Shown: one piece after another, positions 1 through 7,599 of the stretch
How positions within the stretch are numbered: position 1 is the stretch's first letter
How the letters are laid out: each line of letters starts with the position of its first letter
Assembly: GCA_963824195.1 (NCBI GenBank)
Contig: CAWGOJ010000025.1
Location: 62,001 to 126,000 of the forward strand
Reading direction: 5' to 3'
Origin: Bog-473 sp963824195
GTDB taxonomy: Bacteria > Actinomycetota > Acidimicrobiia > Acidimicrobiales > RAAP-2
DNA length: 64,000 nucleotides
The notes under the pieces: generated by a model
Database searches by the model: none
Told to the model about the DNA's origin: nothing
Seen by the model: the letters and a program-made list of their open reading frames with translations, nothing else
Position numbers and translations under genes: made by a program

Positions 1-1
1 T

Positions 2-154
2 TTGCGGCTCTGGCCTGATGCCGGCCAGGCGCTCGGCCTGTCGCGCTCTTCGACCTATGAGGCCGCGGCCCGCGGCGAGATCCCCACCATCGAGTTCGGG
101 CGGCGCACTGTCGTCCCAACAGCGGCCCTACGCCGGCTGCTGGAGATGGACTGA
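2..154 (+). CDS. Xis-like helix-turn-helix protein, 5' end outside window
   Basis: The frame is open from the window edge to a TGA at 152-154 and encodes the last 50 residues of a small DNA-binding protein. The segment 'LGLSRSSTYEAAARGEIP' followed by 'FGRRTVVPTAALRRLL' has the layout of excisionase/MerR-type winged HTH domains: recognition helix, wing, then a closing helix. Such proteins often control excision or early transcription in phages and integrative elements. It lies just upstream of a RepA-like ATPase in a tightly packed plus-strand run, which fits a replication/excision module. The start codon is outside the window, so family length cannot be judged. Confidence 0.6.
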   Translation: MRLWPDAGQALGLSRSSTYEAAARGEIPTIEFGRRTVVPTAALRRLLEMD

Positions 155-163
155 GCGTGACCC

Positions 164-343
164 ATGACGCCCCCCGAATGGCACGAGCTCGCCAAGGCCC
201 GGGCCGAGGCGCTTGTCTTCGACCTGACCGCTGTGGCCCTCGACCTGATGGAGCCGACACCCGAGATGCTCGACGCGCTGGCCAGCCTGGCTGCCGCCAT
301 CGTCTTCGACCTCGGTGTCGCGGATCTGCATGCCGCGGCATGA
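164..343 (+). CDS. Small hypothetical phage-type protein
   Basis: This 59-residue acidic, alanine/leucine-rich helical protein starts at ATG 164, 10 bases after the preceding stop. Its TGA overlaps the ATG of the next gene (ATGA at 340-343), so translation is probably coupled to it. I do not recognise a family. Support comes from its position in an overlapping gene string and from the helical composition (repeated 'VFDL' segments). It is too short for a functional call. Confidence 0.5.
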   Translation: MTPPEWHELAKARAEALVFDLTAVALDLMEPTPEMLDALASLAAAIVFDLGVADLHAAA

Positions 344-1293
344 TTCCCGTCGACCTCGGCCCGCGCACGCTGCGTGACCTTGGACACGCCCTGATCGAGC
401 GGGTCAGGGCGGCCGAAGCGGCCGATCGCGCTGGACGGCGCGAGCTCACACCGGAGGGCGTGGAACGCCTCGCCGAGATCATCGCCGGCGGTAGCCGGCC
501 ATCGCTCGGGTTCGTGGCCACCGGCCGGCAGACAGCCACCTACTCACTAGCAAACGTAGGAAAGAGCCTCCTGGCGCTCGATGCTTGTGCTGCCCGGGCA
601 AGCGGGCGAGACGTCCTTGGTTACCCGGCCAGGCCGCCGATCGACATCCTCTACGTCGACCTCGAGATGACCGAGGCCGACCTCCGGGAACGCCTCACCG
701 ACATGGGGTACGGGCCCGACGACGATCTCAGCCACCTCCACTACTACCAGCTGCCGCCGTTGCCGCCCCTCGACGGCGAACTCGGCGGCCAGATCCTCAC
801 CAGCATCGCGATCGAGCGTGGGGTGGACCTTGTGGTGATCGACACCATGGCCCGGGCGGTCGACGGCAAGGAGAACGACGCCGACACTTTGAGGGCCTTC
901 TACCGGTTCACCGGCCGAATCCTCAAGGCGGCGGGGATTGCCCTGTGGCGCCTCGACCATCAGGGCAAGGAGGAAGCCCGGGGTCAGCGCGGCTCATCGT
1001 CGAAGGACGACGACGTCGACATGGTCTTCAGACTCACCCGGCTCGACTCCAAAACGCTGAAGCTCACGTGCACACACAAGCGGGTTCCCTGGGTGCCGCA
1101 CGAGGTGACGATCGTCCAGCACGAGGAGCCGGTGCTCCGTCATGTCATCTCGGCCGACGCCGTGCCCGCTGGGACCCACGGTGTCATTCAGGCACTCGAC
1201 GAGCTCGAGGACATCGCTCTGGACGGCCGACGTGCTCGTGCCGGAGTCATCGACGCCGATGCGGTTCCAGACGACGACGAGGCAGAGGTGTGA
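340..1293 (+). CDS. RepA-like AAA_25 ATPase of a mobile element
   Basis: This 317-residue RecA-fold ATPase of the AAA_25/RepA type is common in phages and integrative elements, where it acts as a replicative helicase or helicase loader. A P-loop ends in GKS at residues 74-76, but the usual first glycine of the Walker A motif is replaced (SLANVGKS). The family element 'ILYVDLEM' is at about 103-110, Walker B 'VDLVVIDTM' at about 162-170 and 'LDHQGK' at about 205-210. The ATG at 340 is chosen because it overlaps the upstream stop (ATGA); a longer frame upstream exists but is low-complexity. The stop overlaps the GTG of the nuclease gene, implying one transcript. The altered P-loop could reduce ATP binding. 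Confidence 0.75.
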   Translation: MIPVDLGPRTLRDLGHALIERVRAAEAADRAGRRELTPEGVERLAEIIAGGSRPSLGFVATGRQTATYSLANVGKSLLALDACAARASGRDVLGYPARPPIDILYVDLEMTEADLRERLTDMGYGPDDDLSHLHYYQLPPLPPLDGELGGQILTSIAIERGVDLVVIDTMARAVDGKENDADTLRAFYRFTGRILKAAGIALWRLDHQGKEEARGQRGSSSKDDDVDMVFRLTRLDSKTLKLTCTHKRVPWVPHEVTIVQHEEPVLRHVISADAVPAGTHGVIQALDELEDIALDGRRARAGVIDADAVPDDDEAEV

Positions 1294-1637
1294 CGAGCCC
1301 TGAGCGCCGCAAGGGCAACGCCTTCGAGCTGGCCATCGCCGCCTTCCTGCGAGAGCACGGCTTCCCGTTCGCCGAGCGTGCCTATGGCGCTGGCCGCCCG
1401 GACGACCGCGGCGACATCGACGGTATCCCGGGCTGGACGATCGAGGCGAAGAACCACCGGGCGCTCGACCTGGCCGGCTGGTCAACCGAAGCCGCTGCCG
1501 AAGCCGCCAACGCTCGCTCGCACTGGTGGGCCGTCATCGCCAAGCGCCGCAACCGACCGATCGGCGACGCCTACGTGGTGATGGACCTGACCACCTTCAG
1601 CCGGCTCCTGGCAGATGACGAGGATGTGCCCGCGTGA
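1290..1637 (+). CDS. Small PD-(D/E)XK nuclease, Holliday-junction-resolvase-like
   Basis: This 115-residue protein starts at GTG 1290, which overlaps the RepA-like gene stop (GTGTGA). An N-terminal helix 'RRKGNAFELAIAAFLREHG' is followed by 'GDIDGIPGWTIEAKNH'. The acidic residue near 42-44 plus E52-x-K54 make a PD-(D/E)XK nuclease core, and the conserved Glu in the first helix completes the arrangement seen in small resolvases and VRR/RecU-like nucleases. It probably cuts branched DNA during element replication or packaging. Its place next to a RepA-like ATPase and upstream of a terminase supports this. The exact subfamily is uncertain. Confidence 0.65.
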   Translation: MTSPERRKGNAFELAIAAFLREHGFPFAERAYGAGRPDDRGDIDGIPGWTIEAKNHRALDLAGWSTEAAAEAANARSHWWAVIAKRRNRPIGDAYVVMDLTTFSRLLADDEDVPA

Positions 1638-1954
1638 TGCCCGGCCGCAATAGCGAGCTGGAGGCACCGCTCGTCCTGCCAGATGGCCACCTGCATCGCA
1701 GCGCACGCGAGTGCAGCCACGGCGGACTCAGCCATCCACGCGTCCCACGCCCGTTGGCTGTGCCCGACCAACAACAGCAGCTCCGGGACGATCGACATGG
1801 CCACCACTCCAACGAGGCTCACGAGCATCCACGCAATCACGAGTCTGACGCCCCCATTGGCGCGGAGCCATCGGATCAGCTGGACGCCGGTGACGGCGAT
1901 GGCCGCAATAACCACTGCCGCGACCCGCACATGCTCGAAATCAGGCGCCCCCAC
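1571..1954 (-). CDS. Putative small membrane protein, antisense within phage block
   Basis: The minus strand encodes a 127-residue protein with three likely membrane helices (about residues 9-30, 35-60 and 75-95) starting at GTG 1954. It overlaps the nuclease gene 3' end by 67 bases. The opposite frame over the same DNA is His/Asp/Arg-rich and looks like a complement shadow, which favours the minus-strand reading. In a phage context a small multi-helix membrane protein could be a holin or superinfection protein, but nothing here proves it. All neighbours are on the plus strand and the ribosome site is weak, so a chance frame is possible. Confidence 0.4.
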   Translation of the reverse strand: MGAPDFEHVRVAAVVIAAIAVTGVQLIRWLRANGGVRLVIAWMLVSLVGVVAMSIVPELLLLVGHSQRAWDAWMAESAVAALACAAMQVAIWQDERCLQLAIAAGHHAGTSSSSARSRLKVVRSITT

Positions 1955-2011
1955 GCCTTGAAGCTACCCCGCAGGGACATCCCCAAACAACGACGGAGCG
2001 ATTGAACGCTG

Positions 2012-2260
2012 ATGCCCACCGAGACCATCGACGCCAAGGCGTGCCGCCTGCTCGTGACCGGCAATGTGTAACTCGTCAAGGTCGCCCCTGAGGTCGTAGT
2101 CGCCCGGGTGTTCGGCGACTCCGGCGTGTACGACGTCAACCTCGCCGCCGGGCAGTGGTCCTGCACATGCCCTGCATCCAACGCCCACCGCGAGTGCTCG
2201 CACCGCCTTGCCGTGACTCTGGTCACCCTGCCACCGTGGGCCAGGAAGTCGGCGACGTGA
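2012..2260 (+). pseudogene. SWIM zinc-finger protein gene broken by in-frame TAA
   Basis: Reading from ATG 2012, the frame stops at TAA 2069-2071 (codon 20). It then continues open for another 62 codons to a TGA at 2258-2260, which overlaps the terminase GTG. The second part carries 'CTCPASNAHRECSH', a SWIM-type CxCx(8)CxH zinc-binding motif often found in phage and recombination-associated proteins. Restoring the TAA to a tyrosine codon (TAC or TAT) would give one continuous 82-residue protein. The most likely explanation is a nonsense mutation, though stop readthrough or an internal GTG start cannot be excluded. Confidence 0.7.
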
Positions 2261-3684
2261 GCCGCCTCGACGCCTTCGACCTCCTGAGCGGCCTGAGGGA
2301 CAACCTCGGCCGTTGGTGGGACACGGCGACCGAGGTCCAGCACGCCGACGCCACCGCCCTCCTGTCGCTCGACGGTCCGCGCCGTCACTGGCTCGGGCGG
2401 GCCAAGGGCTACTCCAAGACGCGCGACGTGGCCGGCATCTCGGTGGTGGTCCTCCTCACCCAGATGGCATCGGGCGAAAAGGGCTACGTCGCTGCATCGG
2501 ATGCTGACCAGGCGGGCCTGTTGCGCCAGTCGGTTGCAGCCTTCCGTGCCAACACGCCCGGGCTCGAGGCCGACATCACGGTCGAGTCCCGGCGGATCGT
2601 CGCCCCGAGATACGGCAGTGAGGTGGTCATCCTCCCCGCCGACAGCGCTGGAAGCCACGGCCTGCGGCCGAAATGGCTCGTGGTCGACGAGCTCGCCAAC
2701 TGGCCCGACGTCGAGAAGCACCGCGAGTTCTTCGACAATCTCGGCCTCCCCAAGGTGGCCGACTCGCGTGGTGTCGTCATCACCACGGCGGGCGCTCCGG
2801 GTCACTTCTCCCGCAAGATCTTCGACGCGGCCCGGGCCGACGAGCTCTGGCGGGTCTCCGACGTCCACGGGCCGCCACCGTGGGCGGACCCAGGCGAGAT
2901 CGAGTCTGAGCGCCGCCGGCTCTTCCCGGCCCGCTTCGTCCGCCTCTGGATGAACGAGTGGGCCGAGGCCGACGACGCCATCGCCGACCCGGCCGACGTC
3001 GCCGCCGCTTGCACGCTCCAGGGCCCGCTCGCGCCCGAGGCCGGCCGTCGATACATCTGCACCCTCGACCTCGGCAAGAGGCATGACCGGACGGTGGCCG
3101 TAATTGCTCACCCTCAACGTGAGGGTGAGGGTACGCGGATCATCGTCGACCGGATGCAGGTCTGGACGCCCCGGCCCGGCCATGAGGTCAGCCTCGACGA
3201 CGTCCGGCTGTGGCTGGTCGAGTTCTGTCGGTCCTACGGTGCCCGCCTGCATTACGACCCGTCCCAGGCCTACCTGATGGTCGAGCAGCTCCGCCGGGCC
3301 GGCATCGGCTGCGAGGAGTTCACCTTCACGTCCGGGAGCGTCGGCCTGTTGGCCACCTCGATCATGCAGGCGCTGCGCGGCCGCCTCCTGACCCTTCCCG
3401 ACGACGAGGAGCTCAAGAGCGAGATCCTCAACGTGCGTCTCCGCGAGACCTCGGTCAACGTGGTACGGATCGACCACAAGTCAGGGAAGCACGACGACCG
3501 GGTGATCGCGGTGGCGATGGCGACGCACCGGCTGGCTTCGGGTCCCCGTCCCATCTTCTCCGACTACCTCGAGGCGTATCGCCGGGAGCAGGAGAACCCG
3601 ACGCCGGTCGCGCCGGAGGACATGCTCGACGCCCGCGACTACGTGCCCGGGATCAGCAGTATGCGGGGAATGTTGGGGCGCTGA
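2257..3684 (+). CDS. Phage terminase large subunit (TerL)
   Basis: This 475-residue DNA-packaging motor is typical for TerL in length. The N-terminal ATPase has a relaxed Walker A 'GRAKGYSKT' at about 47-55, as seen in actinophage TerLs, Walker B plus catalytic Glu 'LVVDE' at 141-145, and a coupling motif 'ITTAG' at about 175-179. The C-terminal RNase-H-like nuclease shows acidic residues in 'LDLG' (about 270-273), 'YDPSQ' (about 333-337) and 'HDDRVIA' (about 412-418). Start GTG 2257 overlaps the SWIM gene stop. No portal or capsid gene follows within the visible block, which is unusual because TerL is normally next to portal. Confidence 0.88.
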   Translation: MSRLDAFDLLSGLRDNLGRWWDTATEVQHADATALLSLDGPRRHWLGRAKGYSKTRDVAGISVVVLLTQMASGEKGYVAASDADQAGLLRQSVAAFRANTPGLEADITVESRRIVAPRYGSEVVILPADSAGSHGLRPKWLVVDELANWPDVEKHREFFDNLGLPKVADSRGVVITTAGAPGHFSRKIFDAARADELWRVSDVHGPPPWADPGEIESERRRLFPARFVRLWMNEWAEADDAIADPADVAAACTLQGPLAPEAGRRYICTLDLGKRHDRTVAVIAHPQREGEGTRIIVDRMQVWTPRPGHEVSLDDVRLWLVEFCRSYGARLHYDPSQAYLMVEQLRRAGIGCEEFTFTSGSVGLLATSIMQALRGRLLTLPDDEELKSEILNVRLRETSVNVVRIDHKSGKHDDRVIAVAMATHRLASGPRPIFSDYLEAYRREQENPTPVAPEDMLDARDYVPGISSMRGMLGR

Positions 3685-4088
3685 TGCCGGCCTACAACGA
3701 CCCCATTTACGTCCTCTCAGGCTTCGACGCTGCCAGGCTCTCGGCGCTCCACAAGGCCCTCGACTTCGCTCGGCGCAACCGTGAGTCGGGCGGTGTCTAC
3801 GACTCGTTCGTCCCGCTCCTCGACGATCTCGACCGTTTCGGCCAGAGGCGGACCGCTTCCGTGATCGGAAGTGCGGAAGTTCCGCAAACGCCCGGCTTGG
3901 TAGAAGTGCCAGAGCAAGAAATGACGACGAAGCAGGCCGCGAAAGTGCTCGACATCAGCGACAGAGGAGTCCGCCTGGCATGTGAGGCCGGGCGGCTCGA
4001 AGGTCGCAAGGTCGGGGGCGAGTGGCGAGTAGCCGTCGAGTCGGTCGCCGCTCACCTTGAGCGACGACGAGAGCAGAAAGGGGCATAG
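3684..4088 (+). CDS. HTH (excisionase/MerR-like) DNA-binding protein
   Basis: This 134-residue protein starts at ATG 3684, overlapping the terminase stop (TGATG). Its C-terminal part (about residues 80-125) has an HTH_17-like domain: 'MTTKQAAKVLDISDRGVRL' followed by 'GRKVGGEWRVAVESVAAHL'. The N-terminal 75 residues are of unknown fold. Its place directly after TerL could mean a terminase small-subunit-like role in recognising packaging sites, or a regulator; the sequence alone does not decide. It is the second HTH of this type in the block. Confidence 0.6.
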   Translation: MPAYNDPIYVLSGFDAARLSALHKALDFARRNRESGGVYDSFVPLLDDLDRFGQRRTASVIGSAEVPQTPGLVEVPEQEMTTKQAAKVLDISDRGVRLACEAGRLEGRKVGGEWRVAVESVAAHLERRREQKGA

Positions 4089-4355
4089 ATGGCCCTGTTC
4101 AAATACGTCGGCGTCGGGCCCAAGGGCGAGGCGCAAGAACGCACCTTCGACGGGGGCTTCGGCCGCACTGCGGTCACAGTCTCGACTGGTGACGTACTCG
4201 ACTACGCCGGGCCGGTTGGGATGCAGCATCTCAGCCCGGATCTCGAGCCTTACGACGCGGATACCCGGCGCCAGTGGGAGCTCGTCGCCGAGCAGCTCCG
4301 GATTGCGGCCGCCCGCGACTTCGCTCGGGGCACGCCTCCGAGCGGCGGGGTCTGA
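4089..4355 (+). CDS. Hypothetical phage protein, 88 residues
   Basis: Starts at ATG 4089 immediately after the preceding stop (4086-4088), with a GAAAGGGG ribosome site. The N-terminal half is beta-rich ('KYVGVGPKGEAQERTF'), and the C-terminal half is helical with 'QWELVAEQLRIAAAR'. No family is recognised. Gene order and spacing put it in the same operon as terLs downstream string; a small virion or head-completion protein is possible but unproven. Confidence 0.55.
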   Translation: MALFKYVGVGPKGEAQERTFDGGFGRTAVTVSTGDVLDYAGPVGMQHLSPDLEPYDADTRRQWELVAEQLRIAAARDFARGTPPSGGV

Positions 4356-4359
4356 TCCG

Positions 4360-4938
4360 GTGGCCCACTCCTACGACGACGAGAAGGCGCTGATCGAGCT
4401 GCGGGCCAAGACAGGCCGGCTCTCGCTGAAGGCAGCCCAGCGTCAAGTCCGGGACCACATGGAGGCAGAGGCCGACCGGCTCGAGAAGGTGGCCGGCGAC
4501 TTCTGGCAGGACCGGCCGCTCGCCGCCGCCTATCGCACCAAGGCGAAGGAGCTGCGCGACAGCATCCCTCACGAGGAGCTATGGGTGAACGGCACAGCGA
4601 GCGAGCGGACCAGCCTGCACAAGGTCGTGACCGCTGCCGCCGAGCGCGAGCACGGCGTGGTGACGCGGCTCGACACGCTCGGGAAGGCGATCGCTGCTGA
4701 CCCAAGTCGCCGACCGATCGGGATGCCGGCACCATCGAACTCGGGCGGTAGTGCCGACGTGGCCAAGTCGCCACTCCTCGACCGGCCCCGGCGCTACCAC
4801 CCGAGCAAGCCGACGAAGGACATGACCAGGGCCGAGCTCGCTCAGCACTACACGATGCTGGCGGGGGAGGCGGACACGCACGCGCACGCCCAGGAGCTCC
4901 TGAAGCTGGCGACGGCCCTACGCAAGGAAGGGACCTGA
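4360..4938 (+). CDS. Hypothetical helical phage protein, 192 residues
   Basis: The chosen start is GTG 4360, four bases after the upstream stop; the frame is open further left but overlaps the previous gene. The protein is highly charged and helix-forming ('AQRQVRDHMEAEADRLEKVA'). A Pro/Ser-rich hinge near residues 125-150 is followed by a second helical segment ending 'AQELLKLATALRKEGT'. Length and composition resemble scaffolding-type or DNA-binding accessory proteins, but no motif gives a function. Confidence 0.5.
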   Translation: MAHSYDDEKALIELRAKTGRLSLKAAQRQVRDHMEAEADRLEKVAGDFWQDRPLAAAYRTKAKELRDSIPHEELWVNGTASERTSLHKVVTAAAEREHGVVTRLDTLGKAIAADPSRRPIGMPAPSNSGGSADVAKSPLLDRPRRYHPSKPTKDMTRAELAQHYTMLAGEADTHAHAQELLKLATALRKEGT

Positions 4939-4939
4939 T

Positions 4940-5266
4940 ATGGGTGCACGACCGAATTGGCCGAACGACGACGTGCTGGCGGGGTCCGTGAGTCAGGGCA
5001 TCCCGCCCTGGCAAGGCGGAAGCGACAGTTGGACAACCACCGTGACCATCAAGGGCGGCACCGGCTACTTGGCGGTGCCGCTCGGCTTTACGGAGACCGT
5101 GACCGGAGTCACAGTGAACCTGCCGGCAGGCGCCAGCTTCTCTGCGCCGGTCTACGTGGGGCGAAGCGGACCCGGGGCCGGCGCCCCGAACGGTTTCCTC
5201 CTGTTCCAACCGCCGGCCGCGGGCTGCCCCGACGGCATCTACGACCTGACCATCACAAGCGACTGA
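4940..5266 (+). CDS. Hypothetical beta-rich phage protein, 108 residues
   Basis: Starts at ATG 4940, overlapping the end of the previous gene by context (TGATATG). The product is Gly/Pro/Thr-rich and predicted mostly beta ('WTTTVTIKGGTGYLAVP', 'FSAPVYVG'), with no charged helices. This composition is seen in small virion surface or decoration proteins. No named family is recognised, and no other structural gene is visible nearby, so the role stays open. Confidence 0.5.
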   Translation: MGARPNWPNDDVLAGSVSQGIPPWQGGSDSWTTTVTIKGGTGYLAVPLGFTETVTGVTVNLPAGASFSAPVYVGRSGPGAGAPNGFLLFQPPAAGCPDGIYDLTITSD

Positions 5267-5279
5267 GAGGAGCTGATCC

Positions 5280-5867
5280 ATGGAACGACCCGACTTCTCG
5301 AAGGTCACAAAGATCCTCACTTCCGGAACGTGGTTCGACATCAAGCCGGGAAGCCTCCAGGGCGCCTCTGGCGTGCAGCACGTCAACGTCGGCGCCGTGG
5401 AGCCGCTGTACCGCTTCCGATTCCCTGACGGGCAGGAGGGCGCCATCCTGGCCCGGTGCCTCGACCGGTGGGCACCGCTGGTCACCGGCGACCTGGCGGC
5501 CCGCCCGGAGCCCATGCAGGAGTTCGACGAGCCGCTGCGGATCCGCAACTCCGCTGACCCCATGGCCTCCGACCCGCTGGCACGCTGCGATGTCTGTGGG
5601 GGGACCCATGTCCCGGCCTTGTCGGACGCGCTGGCCATCGCGAGGGCCGATCGTCTGCCGATTTTGTGCCTCTGTGAGTGTTGCGCGGCCACGGTCCGAG
5701 TCGCCGCGCGCCTCATCGACGAGATCGCACTCGAGCAGGCCGAAATCGTCCGGGCGCGGATCGTAGGCATCGCCGACCGGCTACGAGACTCGGGCGTCGT
5801 CCTGCGATCCGTCGACATCCCGCAGTCAGAGCGGGCTGAGGTCCTCGGCTGCGTCCAGGCGAACTGA
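5280..5867 (+). CDS. Hypothetical protein with cysteine clusters, 195 residues
   Basis: A strong ribosome site (GAGAGGAG, 6 bases before ATG 5280) marks the start. The N-terminal half has a beta-rich segment with 'LYRFRFPDGQEGAILARC'. The middle holds 'CDVCGGTH' (about 103-110) and 'CLCECC' (about 130-135), an arrangement able to bind a metal. The C-terminal part is helical. It is the last long gene of the phage-type block; the strand and gene style change afterwards. Function is unknown. Confidence 0.55.
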   Translation: MERPDFSKVTKILTSGTWFDIKPGSLQGASGVQHVNVGAVEPLYRFRFPDGQEGAILARCLDRWAPLVTGDLAARPEPMQEFDEPLRIRNSADPMASDPLARCDVCGGTHVPALSDALAIARADRLPILCLCECCAATVRVAARLIDEIALEQAEIVRARIVGIADRLRDSGVVLRSVDIPQSERAEVLGCVQAN

Positions 5868-6048
5868 GGTGCGACGAGGCGCACCGCACTTTAGTGCGAA
5901 GCCGCGTGCTCCGGCCGGGGTCCGGCGAGCTGCGGGCACTCGTCGAGAAGGCGGCCGCCGTTAGCTGGCCCGCTGCAGCTCCAGCTCGTCCAGACAGCCG
6001 CCGACACTTTGAGAGCCGATTCCTACAGCGCCGCCGTACGCTTCACCC

Positions 6049-6234
6049 ATGACAGACCTACGAGCAGTTGCAGCGGAAGCGGCCGAGGCCGACCAACGAG
6101 TTGAGCCGATCATGATCCGCCATCCCGAAGGAGGTGAGCTGCACACGCTCGCCTTCGCCGTTCATGCCTTGGCGACGTGCGTCGTCACACTGACCGATGA
6201 GGTCGAGAGGCTGAAGCTCAAGAGGCCGAGCTGA
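6049..6234 (+). CDS. Small hypothetical protein, 61 residues
   Basis: ATG 6049 opens a short helical protein ending 'VVTLTDEVERLKLKRPS', about 180 bases after the phage-type run. Amino-acid composition is protein-like, with a central 'HTLAFAVHALATCVV' segment, but there is no clear ribosome site and no family match. It may be the last remnant of the element or a chance frame. Confidence 0.35.
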   Translation: MTDLRAVAAEAAEADQRVEPIMIRHPEGGELHTLAFAVHALATCVVTLTDEVERLKLKRPS

Positions 6235-6338
6235 GTTAGCCATCGCCGCCGTTCGCCCCGACGGTCGTTCTGCGTCCGTCCTCACCCCCTCCTTCATGTA
6301 CGGCGGTAGGGGGCACGTACCTCGAATCAGTGCCCCAC

Positions 6339-6719
6339 TCAGGAGCCTCCCGGAACCTCCTGGACGGAACGGGACAGCAGACAGAACTCATTCCCTTCGG
6401 GATCGGCGAGCACAACCCAGGTGGAGTCGGATGTCTGGCCCACGTCGACCCTCTGGGCGCCAAGGTCCAACAGGCGGCGAAGCTCATCGCTCTGGGTGGA
6501 ACCATCTGCACGAAGGTCAAGGTGAAGCCGGTTCTTCACCGCCTTCTTCTCGGGCACGCGTCCGATATCGATGGTTGGCCACGAACCATTAGGTGGGCCT
6601 ATGTCCGCCCCGGTGGAATCGAGATTGTGGATCTCCCAACCAAGGACAGCACACCAGAACTCGGCCACTCGGCGGGGATCGACAGCGTCGATGGAAACGG
6701 CGGCGATCCGGCTTGTCAT
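6339..6719 (-). CDS. VOC/glyoxalase-fold protein
   Basis: The start chosen is ATG 6719, where the conserved fold begins ('MTSRIAAVSIDAVDPRRVA'); an in-frame ATG at 6857 would add 46 poorly conserved residues. The 126 residues contain one betaalphabetabetabeta repeat pair typical of vicinal-oxygen-chelate proteins: 'RVAEFWCAVLGWEI' near the N-terminus, 'RLHLDL' in the middle and 'WVVLADPEGNEFCLL' near the end. The His and Glu in the last two are the usual metal ligands. Substrate is unknown; many relatives are resistance or detoxification proteins. It is the first gene after the phage-type block and faces it. Confidence 0.75.
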   Translation of the reverse strand: MTSRIAAVSIDAVDPRRVAEFWCAVLGWEIHNLDSTGADIGPPNGSWPTIDIGRVPEKKAVKNRLHLDLRADGSTQSDELRRLLDLGAQRVDVGQTSDSTWVVLADPEGNEFCLLSRSVQEVPGGS

Positions 6720-6746
6720 GCTCCGAGTCTTCCATCGGTAATGGTC

Positions 6747-6778
6747 GACGGATATTCCGCACCGAAGTGGCGGATATC
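6747..6778. promoter_or_regulatory. Imperfect inverted repeat upstream of the VOC gene
   Basis: The arms GATATTCCGC (6751-6760) and GCGGATATC (6770-6778) form an inverted repeat with one extra base. It lies about 30-60 bases upstream of the VOC start at 6719, in an AT-richer patch. Position and symmetry suit an operator for a dimeric regulator. No regulator gene is adjacent. Confidence 0.3.
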
Positions 6779-6864
6779 GGTCGGACTGGGAAAGTGTCGC
6801 AGTCCCGGCGAACGGAGACACCCTCAGCACGGTTGATGGATGCGTGGTATGGGACACCGTGCGA

Positions 6865-7599
6865 TCACGCCGCGCCGGTGTCGTGCCGGTAGGCGAAGAC
6901 GGCGAGTGGGATCAGCGCGGCGGTCCAGCAGGCGAGCACGATCCATCCCTCTGCCGGCCAGTCCCCGTGGAGGAGCGCGGCCGCACCGGCATGCACGAGC
7001 CAGTAAGAAGGCAGCAGCTTGACGACGGTCAGCATCGCCCCGCTGTTGAACAAGCTTCCAAAGGCGCCGCCGAAGAGGGCGAAGAAGACGATGAGCCAGC
7101 CCATGACTGGCACGAGGGCGTCCGTCGCGATCAGGTGACCCAAGATGAGGCCCATCAAGACGAACGGCACCAAGCCAACAAGAAGCAGGCCGCTCATCTC
7201 TAACCACTGCGCCACGCTGAGGCGCACCCCAAGCGTTGCGCCTGCCAGAAAGACCAAGACGAGCGCGGGCAGCACCACGAGGTAGGCGGCGAGCGTCTTC
7301 GCGAGGTAGTCGGTGCGGACCCGCAGGGGCGTGATCCGCAACTGGCGGGTCCAGCCCCGAGCGCGGTCGCGCGCGAGACGGGCACCGGGCCCGATGGCGG
7401 CGAACATCGCGCCATAGGCCGCCATCCCGGTCATGAAGTAGAGAGAAAAGGAGACGCCCGCGGCGTGGACGAATGCATGGCGGTTGCCCGAAGCGACCGC
7501 GTAGTAAACGACGAGTGGAAGCGCCAAGGAGAGCGCCCACATCAAGGGATTGCGTACGGACCGGAGGAGCTCGTAGCGCACGTGCGTGGCCGCATTCAT
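6865..7599 (-). CDS. ABC-2 type exporter permease
   Basis: This 244-residue membrane protein has six likely helices in the ABC-2 (type V exporter) arrangement. The first helix follows 'YELLRSVRNPLMWALSLALP', then a cytoplasmic loop 'RDRARGWTRQLRITPL' typical of the family's elbow, then four hydrophobic segments to about residue 235. It starts with an ATG overlapping the stop of the upstream ATPase gene by four bases, so the two are co-translated. The pair probably exports a drug, lipid or peptide; the substrate is not visible. Confidence 0.88.
   Translation of the reverse strand: MNAATHVRYELLRSVRNPLMWALSLALPLVVYYAVASGNRHAFVHAAGVSFSLYFMTGMAAYGAMFAAIGPGARLARDRARGWTRQLRITPLRVRTDYLAKTLAAYLVVLPALVLVFLAGATLGVRLSVAQWLEMSGLLLVGLVPFVLMGLILGHLIATDALVPVMGWLIVFFALFGGAFGSLFNSGAMLTVVKLLPSYWLVHAGAAALLHGDWPAEGWIVLACWTAALIPLAVFAYRHDTGAA

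Noticed and set aside
4250..5884. 544-codon minus-strand open frame opposite the phage genes
   Set aside because: Arg/Ser/Pro-rich composition and lack of domains mark it as a complement shadow of several real genes.
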